Part shown: piece after piece, positions 21,249 to 29,687 of the stretch
How positions within the stretch are numbered: position 1 is the first letter of the stretch
How the letters are laid out: each line of letters opens with the position of its first letter
Assembly: GCF_002198735.1 (NCBI RefSeq)
Contig: NZ_MWLO01000138.1
Span: forward strand, 1 to 41,884
DNA from: Ideonella sp. A 288
Lineage (GTDB): Bacteria; Pseudomonadota; Gammaproteobacteria; Burkholderiales; Burkholderiaceae_C
Length of the DNA: 41,884 nucleotides
Reading direction: 5' to 3'
Program-made: the position numbers and the translations under genes
The notes under the pieces: model-generated
Seen by the model: the letters and a program-made list of their open reading frames with translations, nothing else
Told to the model about the DNA's origin: nothing
Database searches by the model: none

Positions 21249-22654
21249 CCCTGCCCACCGCCCCCGCCGCACCAGGCCTGCAGGCGGTGGCCCTGGCCCT
21301 GCTTGAGAAGCGCACCAGCGCCGTCGAACTCACGCAGGCCGCGCTGGCGCGCATCACCGCCCTGGAGCCCCGGCTGCAGGCCTTCATGCACCTGGACGCG
21401 GCCCGCGCCATCGCGCATGCGCAGGCCATCGACGGGCTGCGTGCCGCTGGCGTGAACCTGGGTCCGCTGATGGGCATGCCGGTGGCCGTGAAGGACCTCT
21501 TCAGCGTGGGCGGCATGCCCACCACCGCCGGCAGCCGACTGGAAGTGCAGGATCTCGTGCCGCCCCAGGGCAGCTTCGTGGATGCGTTGCTGCGCGCCGG
21601 CTGCATCATCCTGGGCAAGACCCGCACCACCGAATTTGCGCTGGGTGGCTTCAACCTCAGCCGCCCACCGCCGTGGAACCCCTGTGACGTGCAGCAGCCG
21701 CGCATGACCGGCGGCTCCAGCCATGGCTCGGCCGTGGCGATGGCCGCGGGGCTGGCGGGCTTCACGGTCGGCAGCGACACGGGGGGGTCGGTGCGCTGGC
21801 CGGCCGCCTTGTGCGGCGTCGTCGGCTACAAGGCCAGCAGCAGTCACTGGCCAGGCGACGGCGTGTTCCCGCTGTCACCCGAGCTGGACAGCATTGGCCT
21901 GTTCACGCGCAGCGCCCATGACGCCGCCCTGGTGCACGCAGCGCTGGGCGGCCACGCCCTGCGGCCACCGTCTTCTGTCCAGGCGCTGACGCTGGCGGTG
22001 CCGACGGTGCACTTCATGGACCAGCTCGACGAGCCCGTGCTGCACTGCTTCGAAGCCGCCGTTGCGCGCCTGCGCGCTGCCGGCGCCCGCGTCGTGGCCG
22101 CTGAAACGCCAGAGGCCGGCGAGATCGACGAGATCTTTCGCAGCCTGGTACCGGCAGACCTGCTGGCCTTTCTGGGGCGTGACCGCGTGACGGCGCAGTT
22201 CGACCGGCTCGATGCCGTGGCGGCCGACCGACTGCAGGTTTCGTTCGAGGTGCGGGCTGACGACTACGCGAAGATGCTCGCGCGCCGCCGCGAGGTGCAG
22301 CGCCTGGTGGCCGAGCGCTCGGTCGGTATCGATGCCTGGCTCACGCCCACCGTGCCCATGCTGCCGCAGCCGACCGCCCAGTTCCGCAGCGTGGCTGACG
22401 TGGCGGCCTGGAACCGCCGGGCCACGCGGAACACGCGGCCCGGCAACCTGTTCGGGCAGTGCGGGATCTCGTTACCGATCCAGCACCTGGGCGCAGACCA
22501 TCCCGGCCAAGCCAGCGACGCTGCCTTGCCTGTCGGTCTGCAACTGTGTGCGGCACCCGGCCAGGATCGGGAGCTGCTGACCATGGCTTGCGCGATAGAG
22601 GATCTGTTGGGTCGTCCGTCCGCCCCGATACTGGATCCGCTGGCTGGTCAGTGA
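21245..22654 (+). CDS. Amidase (amidase signature family)
   Basis: A 469-residue serine hydrolase of the amidase signature family. The Ser-cisSer-Lys triad is visible: K83 in M-P-V-A-V-K-D, cis-serine S158 in G-G-S-S-H-G-S-A, and nucleophile S182 in D-T-G-G-S-V-R-W-P. The family hydrolyses amides from fatty amides to aryl amides and the GatA substrate. GatB/GatC are absent here, so a catabolic role is likelier. The ATG overlaps the ATPase stop (ATGA), tying it to the import system. It may release the amino acid handled by the desulfhydrase. No signal peptide, so it acts in the cytoplasm. Confidence 0.85.
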   Translation: MTLPTAPAAPGLQAVALALLEKRTSAVELTQAALARITALEPRLQAFMHLDAARAIAHAQAIDGLRAAGVNLGPLMGMPVAVKDLFSVGGMPTTAGSRLEVQDLVPPQGSFVDALLRAGCIILGKTRTTEFALGGFNLSRPPPWNPCDVQQPRMTGGSSHGSAVAMAAGLAGFTVGSDTGGSVRWPAALCGVVGYKASSSHWPGDGVFPLSPELDSIGLFTRSAHDAALVHAALGGHALRPPSSVQALTLAVPTVHFMDQLDEPVLHCFEAAVARLRAAGARVVAAETPEAGEIDEIFRSLVPADLLAFLGRDRVTAQFDRLDAVAADRLQVSFEVRADDYAKMLARRREVQRLVAERSVGIDAWLTPTVPMLPQPTAQFRSVADVAAWNRRATRNTRPGNLFGQCGISLPIQHLGADHPGQASDAALPVGLQLCAAPGQDRELLTMACAIEDLLGRPSAPILDPLAGQ

Positions 22655-22693
22655 ACAGACTTGATCAAGTGGCGCGCGGCTGGCAGAACCGTC

Positions 22694-22725
22694 GCGCAGA
22701 GCCCGTGTTGGCGACTCTGCGCTTT
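22694..22725 (+). terminator. Candidate terminator after the amidase gene
   Basis: GCGCAGAG (22,694-22,701) pairs perfectly with CTCTGCGC (22,715-22,722) around a 13-nt loop and is followed by only three T residues. It lies 40 bp past the amidase stop in the short convergent gap before truD. The T-run is weak, so efficiency is uncertain. Confidence 0.45.
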
Positions 22726-22783
22726 CGATCCGCAACCCAGCACGCCGTGGCCAGTGGCCAAACCCACCCAGTTGAGAACACCG

Positions 22784-23797
22784 TCATTCGACCGCCGCAG
22801 ACTCGTTCTCTGTGTGCCGGTCAGGCTCCGTGGTGCGGAGGATCTCGTTCAGAACGGAAGTGGCGTAGTTTCCGGCGGGCAAGGAGAAGGTGAGCACCAG
22901 TTGATTGGCTTGCAGCCATTCCCATGACATGTCTGCCGGCCTGGCCACCAGGGCGCGGCGATCCTGATCCAGACCGGCGTGTTCCATGCCGTCGCACAAG
23001 GTGGCGTGACGTTCAGCCACGCCGAGTTCCAGGGCCTGCGCTTGATCGGTGGTGGTCACGCGGCCCCGTCCCCAGAGCGGTCCGGTGGGCCGGCCCGCCT
23101 CGTCCATCACGTCGCCGGGCAGGGTCTTGCCCCAGAGTCCCTGCTGAATGCGCAGCGCCAGGACTTCATTGAAGACGAACGAGCGCACCGCCGACAGGTA
23201 GATGCCCTTCTTCTTCGGGTTGCGCACGCGTATTTCGCGCGCCAGCATGGCCCTGCCCTGCTCGACGTTGCCGCCCTCAAAGCCGAAGCGCTGAGCACCG
23301 AAGTAGTTGGGCACGCCTTGTGACGCAACGGCCTTCAGATTGGCCTCGATGGCGTCGCGGTCGCCGGTCACGTCACGCAGCACGATTCGGAATCGGTTGC
23401 CCTGCAGATCCCCGGGGCGCAGCTTTTTCACGTGGCGGCTCTGACTCAGAACCTTGAACTCCGGGTGCTGAAGCTGGGTCAGGTCGGGCGTCTCGCCCTT
23501 GGGCAGGTAGATGCTGAACCACTGACGGGTGATGGCGTAGCGGTCCTTGAGGCCGGCATAGCCCACGTCTCGTTCCTGCACGCTGGCGGCCTCGGCCAGC
23601 TGCTGGGCGACGAAGGCGGTGTTGGCACCGTTCTTTTCGATGTCCAGCCAGAGGTGTTCGCCCTCACCGGAGGGCAGCTGCAGCGGCAGCTCGGTCACGA
23701 TGAAATCCTCGTTGAGGAGTTTCAGGGTGGCCGTGGCGCCGCTGGCCGGAAAAGCGTTGGGCCACTGCGGCAAAGCCGTGTATCGAGCGTCGGTCAT
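22784..23797 (-). CDS. truD: tRNA pseudouridine(13) synthase
   Basis: A 337-residue TruD-family enzyme that converts U13 of certain tRNAs (tRNA-Glu in E. coli) to pseudouridine. The catalytic aspartate is D85 in G-L-K-D-R-Y-A. Other hallmarks are N-F-x-V-x-E-like N-D-E-D-F-I-V-T-E and P-N-Y-F-G-A-Q-R-F-G in the insertion-domain region. The ATG at 23,797 gives the usual family length; an open extension to 23,920 lacks conserved sequence. It is a housekeeping gene converging on the amidase operon. No companion such as ispF or surE is next to it. Confidence 0.93.
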   Translation of the reverse strand: MTDARYTALPQWPNAFPASGATATLKLLNEDFIVTELPLQLPSGEGEHLWLDIEKNGANTAFVAQQLAEAASVQERDVGYAGLKDRYAITRQWFSIYLPKGETPDLTQLQHPEFKVLSQSRHVKKLRPGDLQGNRFRIVLRDVTGDRDAIEANLKAVASQGVPNYFGAQRFGFEGGNVEQGRAMLAREIRVRNPKKKGIYLSAVRSFVFNEVLALRIQQGLWGKTLPGDVMDEAGRPTGPLWGRGRVTTTDQAQALELGVAERHATLCDGMEHAGLDQDRRALVARPADMSWEWLQANQLVLTFSLPAGNYATSVLNEILRTTEPDRHTENESAAVE

Positions 23798-24075
23798 GAT
23801 CGGTCTGACGGCACCAGCCGTAGTTAGGGGGACAGGCCGTCCAACCGACCAGGGGCAGTCCAAGCGGTGATTCTCTCCCGACCCGCATGCCTTGGCGAGC
23901 GCCAACAGATGCGACTTCAATGAGAACCGTTGCGCGCTGCGACAGGCGGCTTGCGGGCAGCGAAGTCAACTCACGGACCCGGCCAGTTGCCGCCGTTTGC
24001 CAACGGTCGATCCATGGAATCCCCTCCGCGAGACCTGCCTCGGCACGTGCGAGGGGTGGTTTTTCTCACCACCAC

Positions 24076-24972
24076 TCATGGGCCGTCCTCACTGGGCTGG
24101 CGACCCCGCATCGCGTCGACGCGGCCTGCGCGAAAGTCCCGTGGTGCCATGCCGTAGCGCCGCCGGAACTGCTCGCCGAAGTTGGACAGCGTCGGGAAAC
24201 CGCAGGCCTGCGCGATCTGCGCGATGGGTTCGCGGCCCTGCATCAGGCGCAGGGCCGCCCAGCCGCAGCGTGCGTCGTTCACGTAGGCGGTGAAGCTCTT
24301 GCCCACCTCGCGCCGAAAGAAGCGGCCGAAGGCCGCCGGGCTGACATGCGCCACCGCAGCGGCGTTCTCCACGGACAGTTTGTCGGCCAGATGCGCTTCG
24401 ATCCAGCTGAGCACGCGGTCGGCGCGCTGGGGGCTGGGCCCTGCCCGCAGCGCAGCCGTGTGGGTTGCCAGCAGGGGCGCCGACAGCTCGCGCAGCTCGG
24501 CGGCGCCTGCCAGCAAACAGCCCAGCACCTCGATGAACACCGCCACGCGGCGTTGCGCCGTTGCGCCAGGCAAGCGGCCGAGCAGGCTCTGCACCTCGGC
24601 GCGTGTGCCGCCCAGCACCTCCACGCCCGCAGCGGCCTGCACCAACAGCGGCGCGACCGCCTTGAGCTCAGGGAGCCCGCAGCGCAGGAGCCAGTCGGGA
24701 GGAAACTGCAGCACCGTCGCCGCGCAGCCCTGAGGCGATTGCACGCCCCGGCTGGCCCACAGGTGCGGGGTCTCGCTGCCCACCAGCACGAGATCACCGT
24801 CGAAGAAGGGCTCCACGCTGTCGCCCACCCAGCGCAGGCCCTGCCCGCGCTCGATCCAGGTCAACTCGAAGTGCCCATGGCGGTGCAGGCCGCCGCGGAA
24901 GGCGGGGAGTTCGAGGTGCATGCAACGCAGCGACTCCTCGGCGTGGTGGATCGACTCGCGGGCAATCCTCAT
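24076..24972 (-). CDS. AraC-family transcriptional regulator
   Basis: A 298-residue regulator with an N-terminal cupin-like sensing domain (H-R-H-G-H-F-E-L near residue 30-37, then F-D-G-D-L-V-L-V-G). The C-terminal double helix-turn-helix AraC domain spans about residues 190-285, containing A-A-A-V-A-H-V-S-P-A-A-F-G-R-F-F and I-A-Q-I-A-Q-A-C-G-F. It is divergent from the GH13 glucosidase at 25,110 across a 137-bp gap carrying repeated operator-like half-sites. It is therefore a likely regulator of that saccharide operon. The cupin type fits control by a sugar. Confidence 0.87.
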   Translation of the reverse strand: MRIARESIHHAEESLRCMHLELPAFRGGLHRHGHFELTWIERGQGLRWVGDSVEPFFDGDLVLVGSETPHLWASRGVQSPQGCAATVLQFPPDWLLRCGLPELKAVAPLLVQAAAGVEVLGGTRAEVQSLLGRLPGATAQRRVAVFIEVLGCLLAGAAELRELSAPLLATHTAALRAGPSPQRADRVLSWIEAHLADKLSVENAAAVAHVSPAAFGRFFRREVGKSFTAYVNDARCGWAALRLMQGREPIAQIAQACGFPTLSNFGEQFRRRYGMAPRDFRAGRVDAMRGRQPSEDGP

Positions 24973-25022
24973 GGTCGGTCAAGGGCTTAGGGGGCACAGG
25001 GCTTACCCGGGGCCTGAAGGTA

Positions 25023-25093
25023 TGAAAACCGATATTTCAGGCGCGCCGGCAGGATGATTTGCCCGTCGGGCGCCGCGAGACTACCGGTTTTCA
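25023..25093. promoter_or_regulatory. Paired operator-like repeats upstream of the saccharide operon
   Basis: TGAAAACCG at 25,023-25,031 and its exact reverse complement CGGTTTTCA at 25,085-25,093 face each other 62 bp apart, about six helical turns. The left copy also forms a smaller dyad with TTTCA at 25,035-25,039. The right copy sits in A-C-C-G-G-T, a LacI-like centre. They lie between the AraC regulator (24,972) and the first glycosidase (25,110). DNA looping or a bidirectional operator is plausible. Confidence 0.5.
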
Positions 25094-25109
25094 GCAGGGA
25101 TGATCGCCG

Positions 25110-26780
25110 ATGAGCAGTGACTGGTGGCGAGGTGCCACCCTCTACCAGATCTACCCGCGCAGCTTCGCGGACGCCAACGGCGACGGCGTCGGCGACCTGG
25201 CCGGCGCGACGGCGAAGCTGCCTTATGTCGCCGGGCTGGGTGTCGACGGCATCTGGCTCTCGCCCTTCTTCACGAGCCCGATGCGCGACTTCGGCTACGA
25301 CGTGGCCGACCACCTGGGCGTCGACCCGCTGTTCGGCACCGGGACCGACTTCGACGCCTTGCTGGCCGACGCCCACCGCCTGGGCCTGAAGGTGGTCATC
25401 GACCAGGTGTGGAGCCACACCGCCGCCGAGCACCCGTGGTTCGAGGAGAGCCGCACCAGCCGCGACAACGCCAAGGCCGACTGGTACGTGTGGGCCGATG
25501 CGAAGCCCGACGGCAGCCCACCCAACAACTGGCAAAGCTGGATGGGCGGCCCGGCCTGGCGCTGGGAACCGCGGCGACGGCAGTACCACCTGCACAACTT
25601 CCTGCCGCAGATGCCCGACCTGAACTTCCACTGCCCGGCGGTGCAGGACGCGGTGCTGGGCATCGCGCGGCACTGGCTGGAACGCGGCGTGGACGGCTTC
25701 CGCCTGGACACCGCCAACCTCTACTTCCACAGCCGCGGCCTGCAGGACAACCCACCGTTGCCCGAAGGGCGACGCGGTGATGCACCGGTGCTGATGCAGC
25801 AGCACGTGCACAACGCCGACCAGCCCGAGGCGCCGGCCTTTTTCGAGCGGCTGCGCGCGGTGATGGAGGGTCACGGCGCTCGCATGGCCGTGGCCGAGAT
25901 CGGCGGCGCCGAGCCCCTGCCAACGATGGTGGGCTACACGCAGGGCGCAAGCCGGCTGCACACGGCGTATTCGTTCGCCTTCCTGGGCGAACGGCCCAGC
26001 GCCGCGCAGGTGCTGCGCCACCTGGCGCCTTGGGGCCAGGGCGCCGGCCGCGAGGCCTGGCCGAGCTGGGCCTTCTCGAACCACGACGCGCCGCGCGTGG
26101 CCTCGCGCTGGGGTGGTGGCGCGGCGGGCGCCTTCGCCTTCGGGGGCCAGGCCGATGCCGGGCGCGTCGACGCCGGGGCCACGCCCATCACCTGGCTGGC
26201 CCTGCTGCTGGCGCTGCGCGGCACCGTTTTCCTGTACCAGGGCGAGGAACTGGGCCTGCCGCAAAGCACGCTGGCCCATGAAGACCTGCGCGACCCCTAC
26301 GGCCTGGCCAACTGGCCGCTGAACCCGGGCCGCGATGGCTGCCGCACGCCCTTGCCGTGGCAGGCCGATGCGGCGCAGCTCGGCTTCAGCCGCGCCGCGC
26401 GCACCTGGCTGCCGGTGGACCCGGCTCACGCACCGCTGGCCGTCGACCGGCAAGAGGCCGACCCCGCCTCGACCCTGCACGCCACGCGACGGCTGCTGGC
26501 TCTGCGGCGCGCGCACCCCGCGCTGCGCCTGGGCGACCTGGAAGCCCTGGTGGCCGAAGGCGACGTGCTGGTGCTGCGCCGAGAGCACACCGATGCCAGC
26601 GGCGCCGATGCGCTGCTGCTGGCCTTCAACCTGGGCGCCAGCCCTGCCACGGTGCCGCTGCCCGCGGCCAGCGCCTCGGCCCCCGGTGCTGCGCCGCTGT
26701 TCACGCACGCGGGTGCGGTGCTGCAGGGGCCGCAACTGCACCTGCCGCCGGGCGCGGTGCTGTTCACGCGGCTGGCCTGA
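25110..26780 (+). CDS. GH13 alpha-glucosidase
   Basis: A 556-residue cytoplasmic glycoside hydrolase family 13 enzyme of the oligo-1,6-glucosidase/alpha-glucosidase type. The N-terminal W-W-R-G-A-T-L-Y-Q-I-Y-P-R-S-F is typical. The catalytic nucleophile is D200 (G-F-R-L-D-T-A-N), the acid/base E263 (A-V-A-E-I-G-G) and the transition-state aspartate D326 (F-S-N-H-D-A-P-R). There is no signal peptide, so it acts on imported oligosaccharides or glucosides. AGGGA nine bases upstream supports the ATG at 25,110. It opens a seven-gene plus-strand operon ending with a sugar transporter. Confidence 0.92.
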   Translation: MSSDWWRGATLYQIYPRSFADANGDGVGDLAGATAKLPYVAGLGVDGIWLSPFFTSPMRDFGYDVADHLGVDPLFGTGTDFDALLADAHRLGLKVVIDQVWSHTAAEHPWFEESRTSRDNAKADWYVWADAKPDGSPPNNWQSWMGGPAWRWEPRRRQYHLHNFLPQMPDLNFHCPAVQDAVLGIARHWLERGVDGFRLDTANLYFHSRGLQDNPPLPEGRRGDAPVLMQQHVHNADQPEAPAFFERLRAVMEGHGARMAVAEIGGAEPLPTMVGYTQGASRLHTAYSFAFLGERPSAAQVLRHLAPWGQGAGREAWPSWAFSNHDAPRVASRWGGGAAGAFAFGGQADAGRVDAGATPITWLALLLALRGTVFLYQGEELGLPQSTLAHEDLRDPYGLANWPLNPGRDGCRTPLPWQADAAQLGFSRAARTWLPVDPAHAPLAVDRQEADPASTLHATRRLLALRRAHPALRLGDLEALVAEGDVLVLRREHTDASGADALLLAFNLGASPATVPLPAASASAPGAAPLFTHAGAVLQGPQLHLPPGAVLFTRLA

Positions 26781-26831
26781 GCGCGCGCCCGGTCACGCCT
26801 TTCGCTTCCTTCCAGACACCCTGCCAACGCC

Positions 26832-27677
26832 ATGCAGACGACAACCCGCCCGATGAACGACACCACCACCCTCTGGCCCGATCTCGACAGCCCCTATGCC
26901 CTTGACCCGGCGCAGGTCGACGCCTTCCGCCGCGATGGCTGCATCAAGCTCAAGCAGGTGCTGTCGCCCGACACGCTGGCCCACTTCGGGCGCGAGATCA
27001 CGCGGCTGACCATCGACCTGAACACCGAAAACCGCCCGCTGGCCGAGCGCAGCACCTACGACCGCGCCTTCCTGCAGGTGATGAACCTGTGGGAGCACAG
27101 CGCGCTGGCGGCGCGCTTCGTGATGGGCCAGCGGCTGGCGCGCCTCGCGGCCGATCTGCTTGAAGTGCGCGGCGTGCGCCTGTACCACGACCAGAGCCTG
27201 TACAAGGAACCCGGCGGCGGCATCACGCCGGCGCACGCCGACCAGTACTACTGGCCCCTGGCCAGCGACCGCACCATCACCGCGTGGATCCCGCTGCAGG
27301 CGGTGCCCACCGAGATGGGCCCGCTGGGCTTCTACGCCGGCAGCCAGGGCGTGGCCTTCGGGCGCGACCTGGGCATCAGCGACGAGAGCGAAGCGCGCAT
27401 CAGCGAAAACATGGCCCGCCACGGCTTCCCCTTCGAAGTGGGGCCCTTCGAGCTGGGCGAGGTGAGCTTCCACCTGGGCTGGACCTTCCACAAGGCCGGC
27501 CCCAACACCGGCACGCAGCCGCGCTCGGTGATGACGGTGATCTACATGGACGCCGACATGCACCTGCTGCCCGCGCTCAACGCCATCCAGGCCAACGACC
27601 GAGACCAGTGGTGCCCCGGTGCGCGCGAGGGCGAAGTCATCGCCACGCGCAAGAACCCGGTCATCTGGTCGCGTTGA
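26832..27677 (+). CDS. Phytanoyl-CoA dioxygenase (PhyH) family Fe(II)/2-oxoglutarate oxygenase
   Basis: A 281-residue PhyH-family protein. The iron-binding facial triad is visible as H135-x-D137 (P-A-H-A-D-Q-Y-Y) with distal H220 (F-H-K-A-G-P-N). R231 is placed to bind 2-oxoglutarate. The family couples oxidative decarboxylation of 2-oxoglutarate to hydroxylation, which on a methoxy group yields formaldehyde by O-demethylation. It lies between a glucosidase and a class III-type alcohol dehydrogenase, so a sugar-linked or aglycone substrate is likely. The actual substrate is unknown. The ATG at 26,832 is preferred; an in-frame ATG eight codons later (N-D-T-T-T follows) is possible. Confidence 0.82.
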   Translation: MQTTTRPMNDTTTLWPDLDSPYALDPAQVDAFRRDGCIKLKQVLSPDTLAHFGREITRLTIDLNTENRPLAERSTYDRAFLQVMNLWEHSALAARFVMGQRLARLAADLLEVRGVRLYHDQSLYKEPGGGITPAHADQYYWPLASDRTITAWIPLQAVPTEMGPLGFYAGSQGVAFGRDLGISDESEARISENMARHGFPFEVGPFELGEVSFHLGWTFHKAGPNTGTQPRSVMTVIYMDADMHLLPALNAIQANDRDQWCPGAREGEVIATRKNPVIWSR

Positions 27678-27688
27678 ACGCGCACCGC

Positions 27689-28849
27689 ATGGCTGCTCCC
27701 GAGCCGAAGAACGCCGCACCCACCCTGCAGGGCGACGCCGCCATCGGCGACGGCCACGGCGGCTTCGTCATCGAGCCGGTGTCGGTGCGCGCGCCTGCGG
27801 CCGGCGAGGTGCGCGTGCGCCTGACGGCCGCCGGCATCTGCCACACCGACCACGCGTCACTTCGATGGCCCGGCCCGCTGGTGCTGGGGCACGAAGGCGC
27901 GGGCGTGGTCGACAGCGTGGGGCCGGGCGTGGCCGCGTTGCACCCGCAGCTGCGCCCCGGGCAGCCGGTGCTGCTGAACTGGGCCATCCCCTGTGGCCGC
28001 TGCCCGCAGTGCCAGCGCGGGCGCGGCTCGCTGTGCGAGCGCACGCATGGCGTCGACACCACGCTGGGCCACAGCGCGCCGGCCCCGGGCCACACGCTGT
28101 GGCGCGGGCAGCCGGTGGAACGGTCGTTCAAGCTGGGCACCTTCGCCGAACACGCGCTGGTGCGTGCCGAGGCGCTGACCGTGCTGCCCGCGCAACTGCC
28201 CGCACGCCACGCCTGCATCCTGGGCTGCGGCGTGATGACGGGCGTGGGCGCGGCCGTCAACGTGGCGCAGGTGCAGCCCGGCGACACGGTGGCCGTGGTG
28301 GGCTGCGGCGGCGTGGGCCTGAGCGTGGTGCAGGGCGCGCGGCTGGCGGGCGCGGCCCGCATCGTCGCCATCGACCGCCGGCCCGCGGCCTTGCAGCGTG
28401 CCGTGGCGCTGGGGGCCACGCACACGCTGGAGCCCGCGGCCGACCACCTCAACGCAGAACAGCAGGGCGACCAGCTGGCCGCCGCCGTGCGCGCGCTGAC
28501 CGAAGGCCGCGGCGCCGACCACGCCTTCGAGGCCACGGGCGTGGCCGCGCTGGCCTTCCTGCCGCTGAAGCTGTGCCGCCACGGCGGCAATGCCGTGCAG
28601 CTCAGCGGTGCGCACGGCCCGGTGAGCGTGGAGATGCCGCAGTTCTGGTGGGACAAGCGCTACCTGGTGCCGCTGTATGGGGGTTGCCTGCCCGAACGCG
28701 ACTTCCCGCGCCTGTTCGACTGGGCTGCGCGCGGCGAACTGCAACTGGACAGCCTGGTCACGCACACCTACCGTCTGGACGACCTGGCGCAGGCGCTGGA
28801 CGACATGCTCGCCGGTCGCAGCGCCAAGGGCGTGATCGTCTTCGATTGA
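27689..28849 (+). CDS. Zinc-dependent alcohol dehydrogenase, class III-like
   Basis: A 386-residue medium-chain dehydrogenase. Catalytic zinc ligands are C51 (G-I-C-H-T-D-H), H68-E69 (L-G-H-E-G-A-G) and the cysteine of L-G-C-G-V-M-T-G. Structural zinc cysteines are C102, C105, C108 and C116, and V-V-G-C-G-G-V-G is the NAD motif. L-G-C-G-V-M-T-G-V-G and V-V-Q-G-A-R-L-A-G-A place it in the group that includes glutathione-dependent formaldehyde dehydrogenase, although aryl-alcohol and other dehydrogenases share this group. It starts 11 bases after the PhyH stop. A TTG at 27,674 would be an alternative coupled start. A role in oxidising a product of the dioxygenase is inferred. Confidence 0.85.
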   Translation: MAAPEPKNAAPTLQGDAAIGDGHGGFVIEPVSVRAPAAGEVRVRLTAAGICHTDHASLRWPGPLVLGHEGAGVVDSVGPGVAALHPQLRPGQPVLLNWAIPCGRCPQCQRGRGSLCERTHGVDTTLGHSAPAPGHTLWRGQPVERSFKLGTFAEHALVRAEALTVLPAQLPARHACILGCGVMTGVGAAVNVAQVQPGDTVAVVGCGGVGLSVVQGARLAGAARIVAIDRRPAALQRAVALGATHTLEPAADHLNAEQQGDQLAAAVRALTEGRGADHAFEATGVAALAFLPLKLCRHGGNAVQLSGAHGPVSVEMPQFWWDKRYLVPLYGGCLPERDFPRLFDWAARGELQLDSLVTHTYRLDDLAQALDDMLAGRSAKGVIVFD

Positions 28850-28874
28850 CTTGCACCACAGGCGCACCCCATCG

Positions 28875-29687
28875 ATGTTCCGAACCCTCGAAGTCTCCGA
28901 CCCGGCCCTGACGCCACCCGGCCTGCGTTTCGTCACCGTCAAGAGCGCGGCGCTGGGCCAGCGTGCCGACCTGCTGCTGTTCGTGCCGCCGCAGGCCGCA
29001 GCCGGGCGTGACGTGCCGCTGGTCGTGCTGCTGCACGGCGTCTACGGCTCGCACTGGGCCTGGGCCTTTCAAGGCGGTGCACATGTCACCGCACAACGGC
29101 TCATCGACGAAGGTGCCGTCCCGCCCCTGGTGCTGGCCATGCCCAGCGACGGCCTGTGGGGCGATGGCTCGGGCTACGTGCCCCATGCCGGACAGGACTT
29201 CGAGCGCTGGATCGTCGACGAGGTGCCAGCCGCCGCGCGCGAGGCCTGCAGCGCGTGCAGCGAGTCTTCGCCACTGTGCATCGCCGGCCTGAGCATGGGC
29301 GGCTTCGCAGCCCTGCGGCTGGCCGGCCGGCACCCGCAGCGCTTCGTGGCGGCGGCCGGGCATTCGTCGGTGACCGAGGCCGCGCAGCTCGACGCGCTCA
29401 TGGCCGAAACCCGCACCGGCTGGGCCGCTGCGCCGGCCGACACCAGCGTCATCGCCTCGCTCCGCGAAGCCGAGGCACCGCTGCCTGCACTGCGGTTCGA
29501 CTGCGGGCGCGACGACCCCTTCATCGATGGCAACCGCCGGCTGCACGTCGAACTGCAGGCCGCCGGCATCGCGCACGACTACGCCGAGCACGACGGCGGC
29601 CACGGCTGGGCCTATTGGGCGCAGCACCTCGACGACACGCTGCGCTTCTTCGGCCAGGCCCTCACGACGCGGACCCCGACACCATGA
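28875..29687 (+). CDS. Alpha/beta-hydrolase esterase, S-formylglutathione hydrolase-like
   Basis: A 270-residue putative esterase of the EstD/FrmB type. The nucleophile elbow is G-L-S-M-G-G near residue 140. A catalytic acid is likely in R-D-D-P-F-I-D near 215 and the histidine is in G-G-H-G-W near 243. There is no signal peptide. This fold group includes S-formylglutathione hydrolase and several acyl esterases. Placed directly after a class III-like dehydrogenase, it could finish formaldehyde oxidation. Equally, it could deacylate sugars. Its stop overlaps the ATG of the GH92 gene. The ATG at 28,875 is chosen over 28,851, which adds eight unremarkable residues. Confidence 0.8.
   Translation: MFRTLEVSDPALTPPGLRFVTVKSAALGQRADLLLFVPPQAAAGRDVPLVVLLHGVYGSHWAWAFQGGAHVTAQRLIDEGAVPPLVLAMPSDGLWGDGSGYVPHAGQDFERWIVDEVPAAAREACSACSESSPLCIAGLSMGGFAALRLAGRHPQRFVAAAGHSSVTEAAQLDALMAETRTGWAAAPADTSVIASLREAEAPLPALRFDCGRDDPFIDGNRRLHVELQAAGIAHDYAEHDGGHGWAYWAQHLDDTLRFFGQALTTRTPTP

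Noticed and set aside
24040-24075. A possible terminator hairpin with a T-run downstream of the AraC gene at 24,076
   Set aside because: The T residues fall in the loop rather than after the stem in either orientation.
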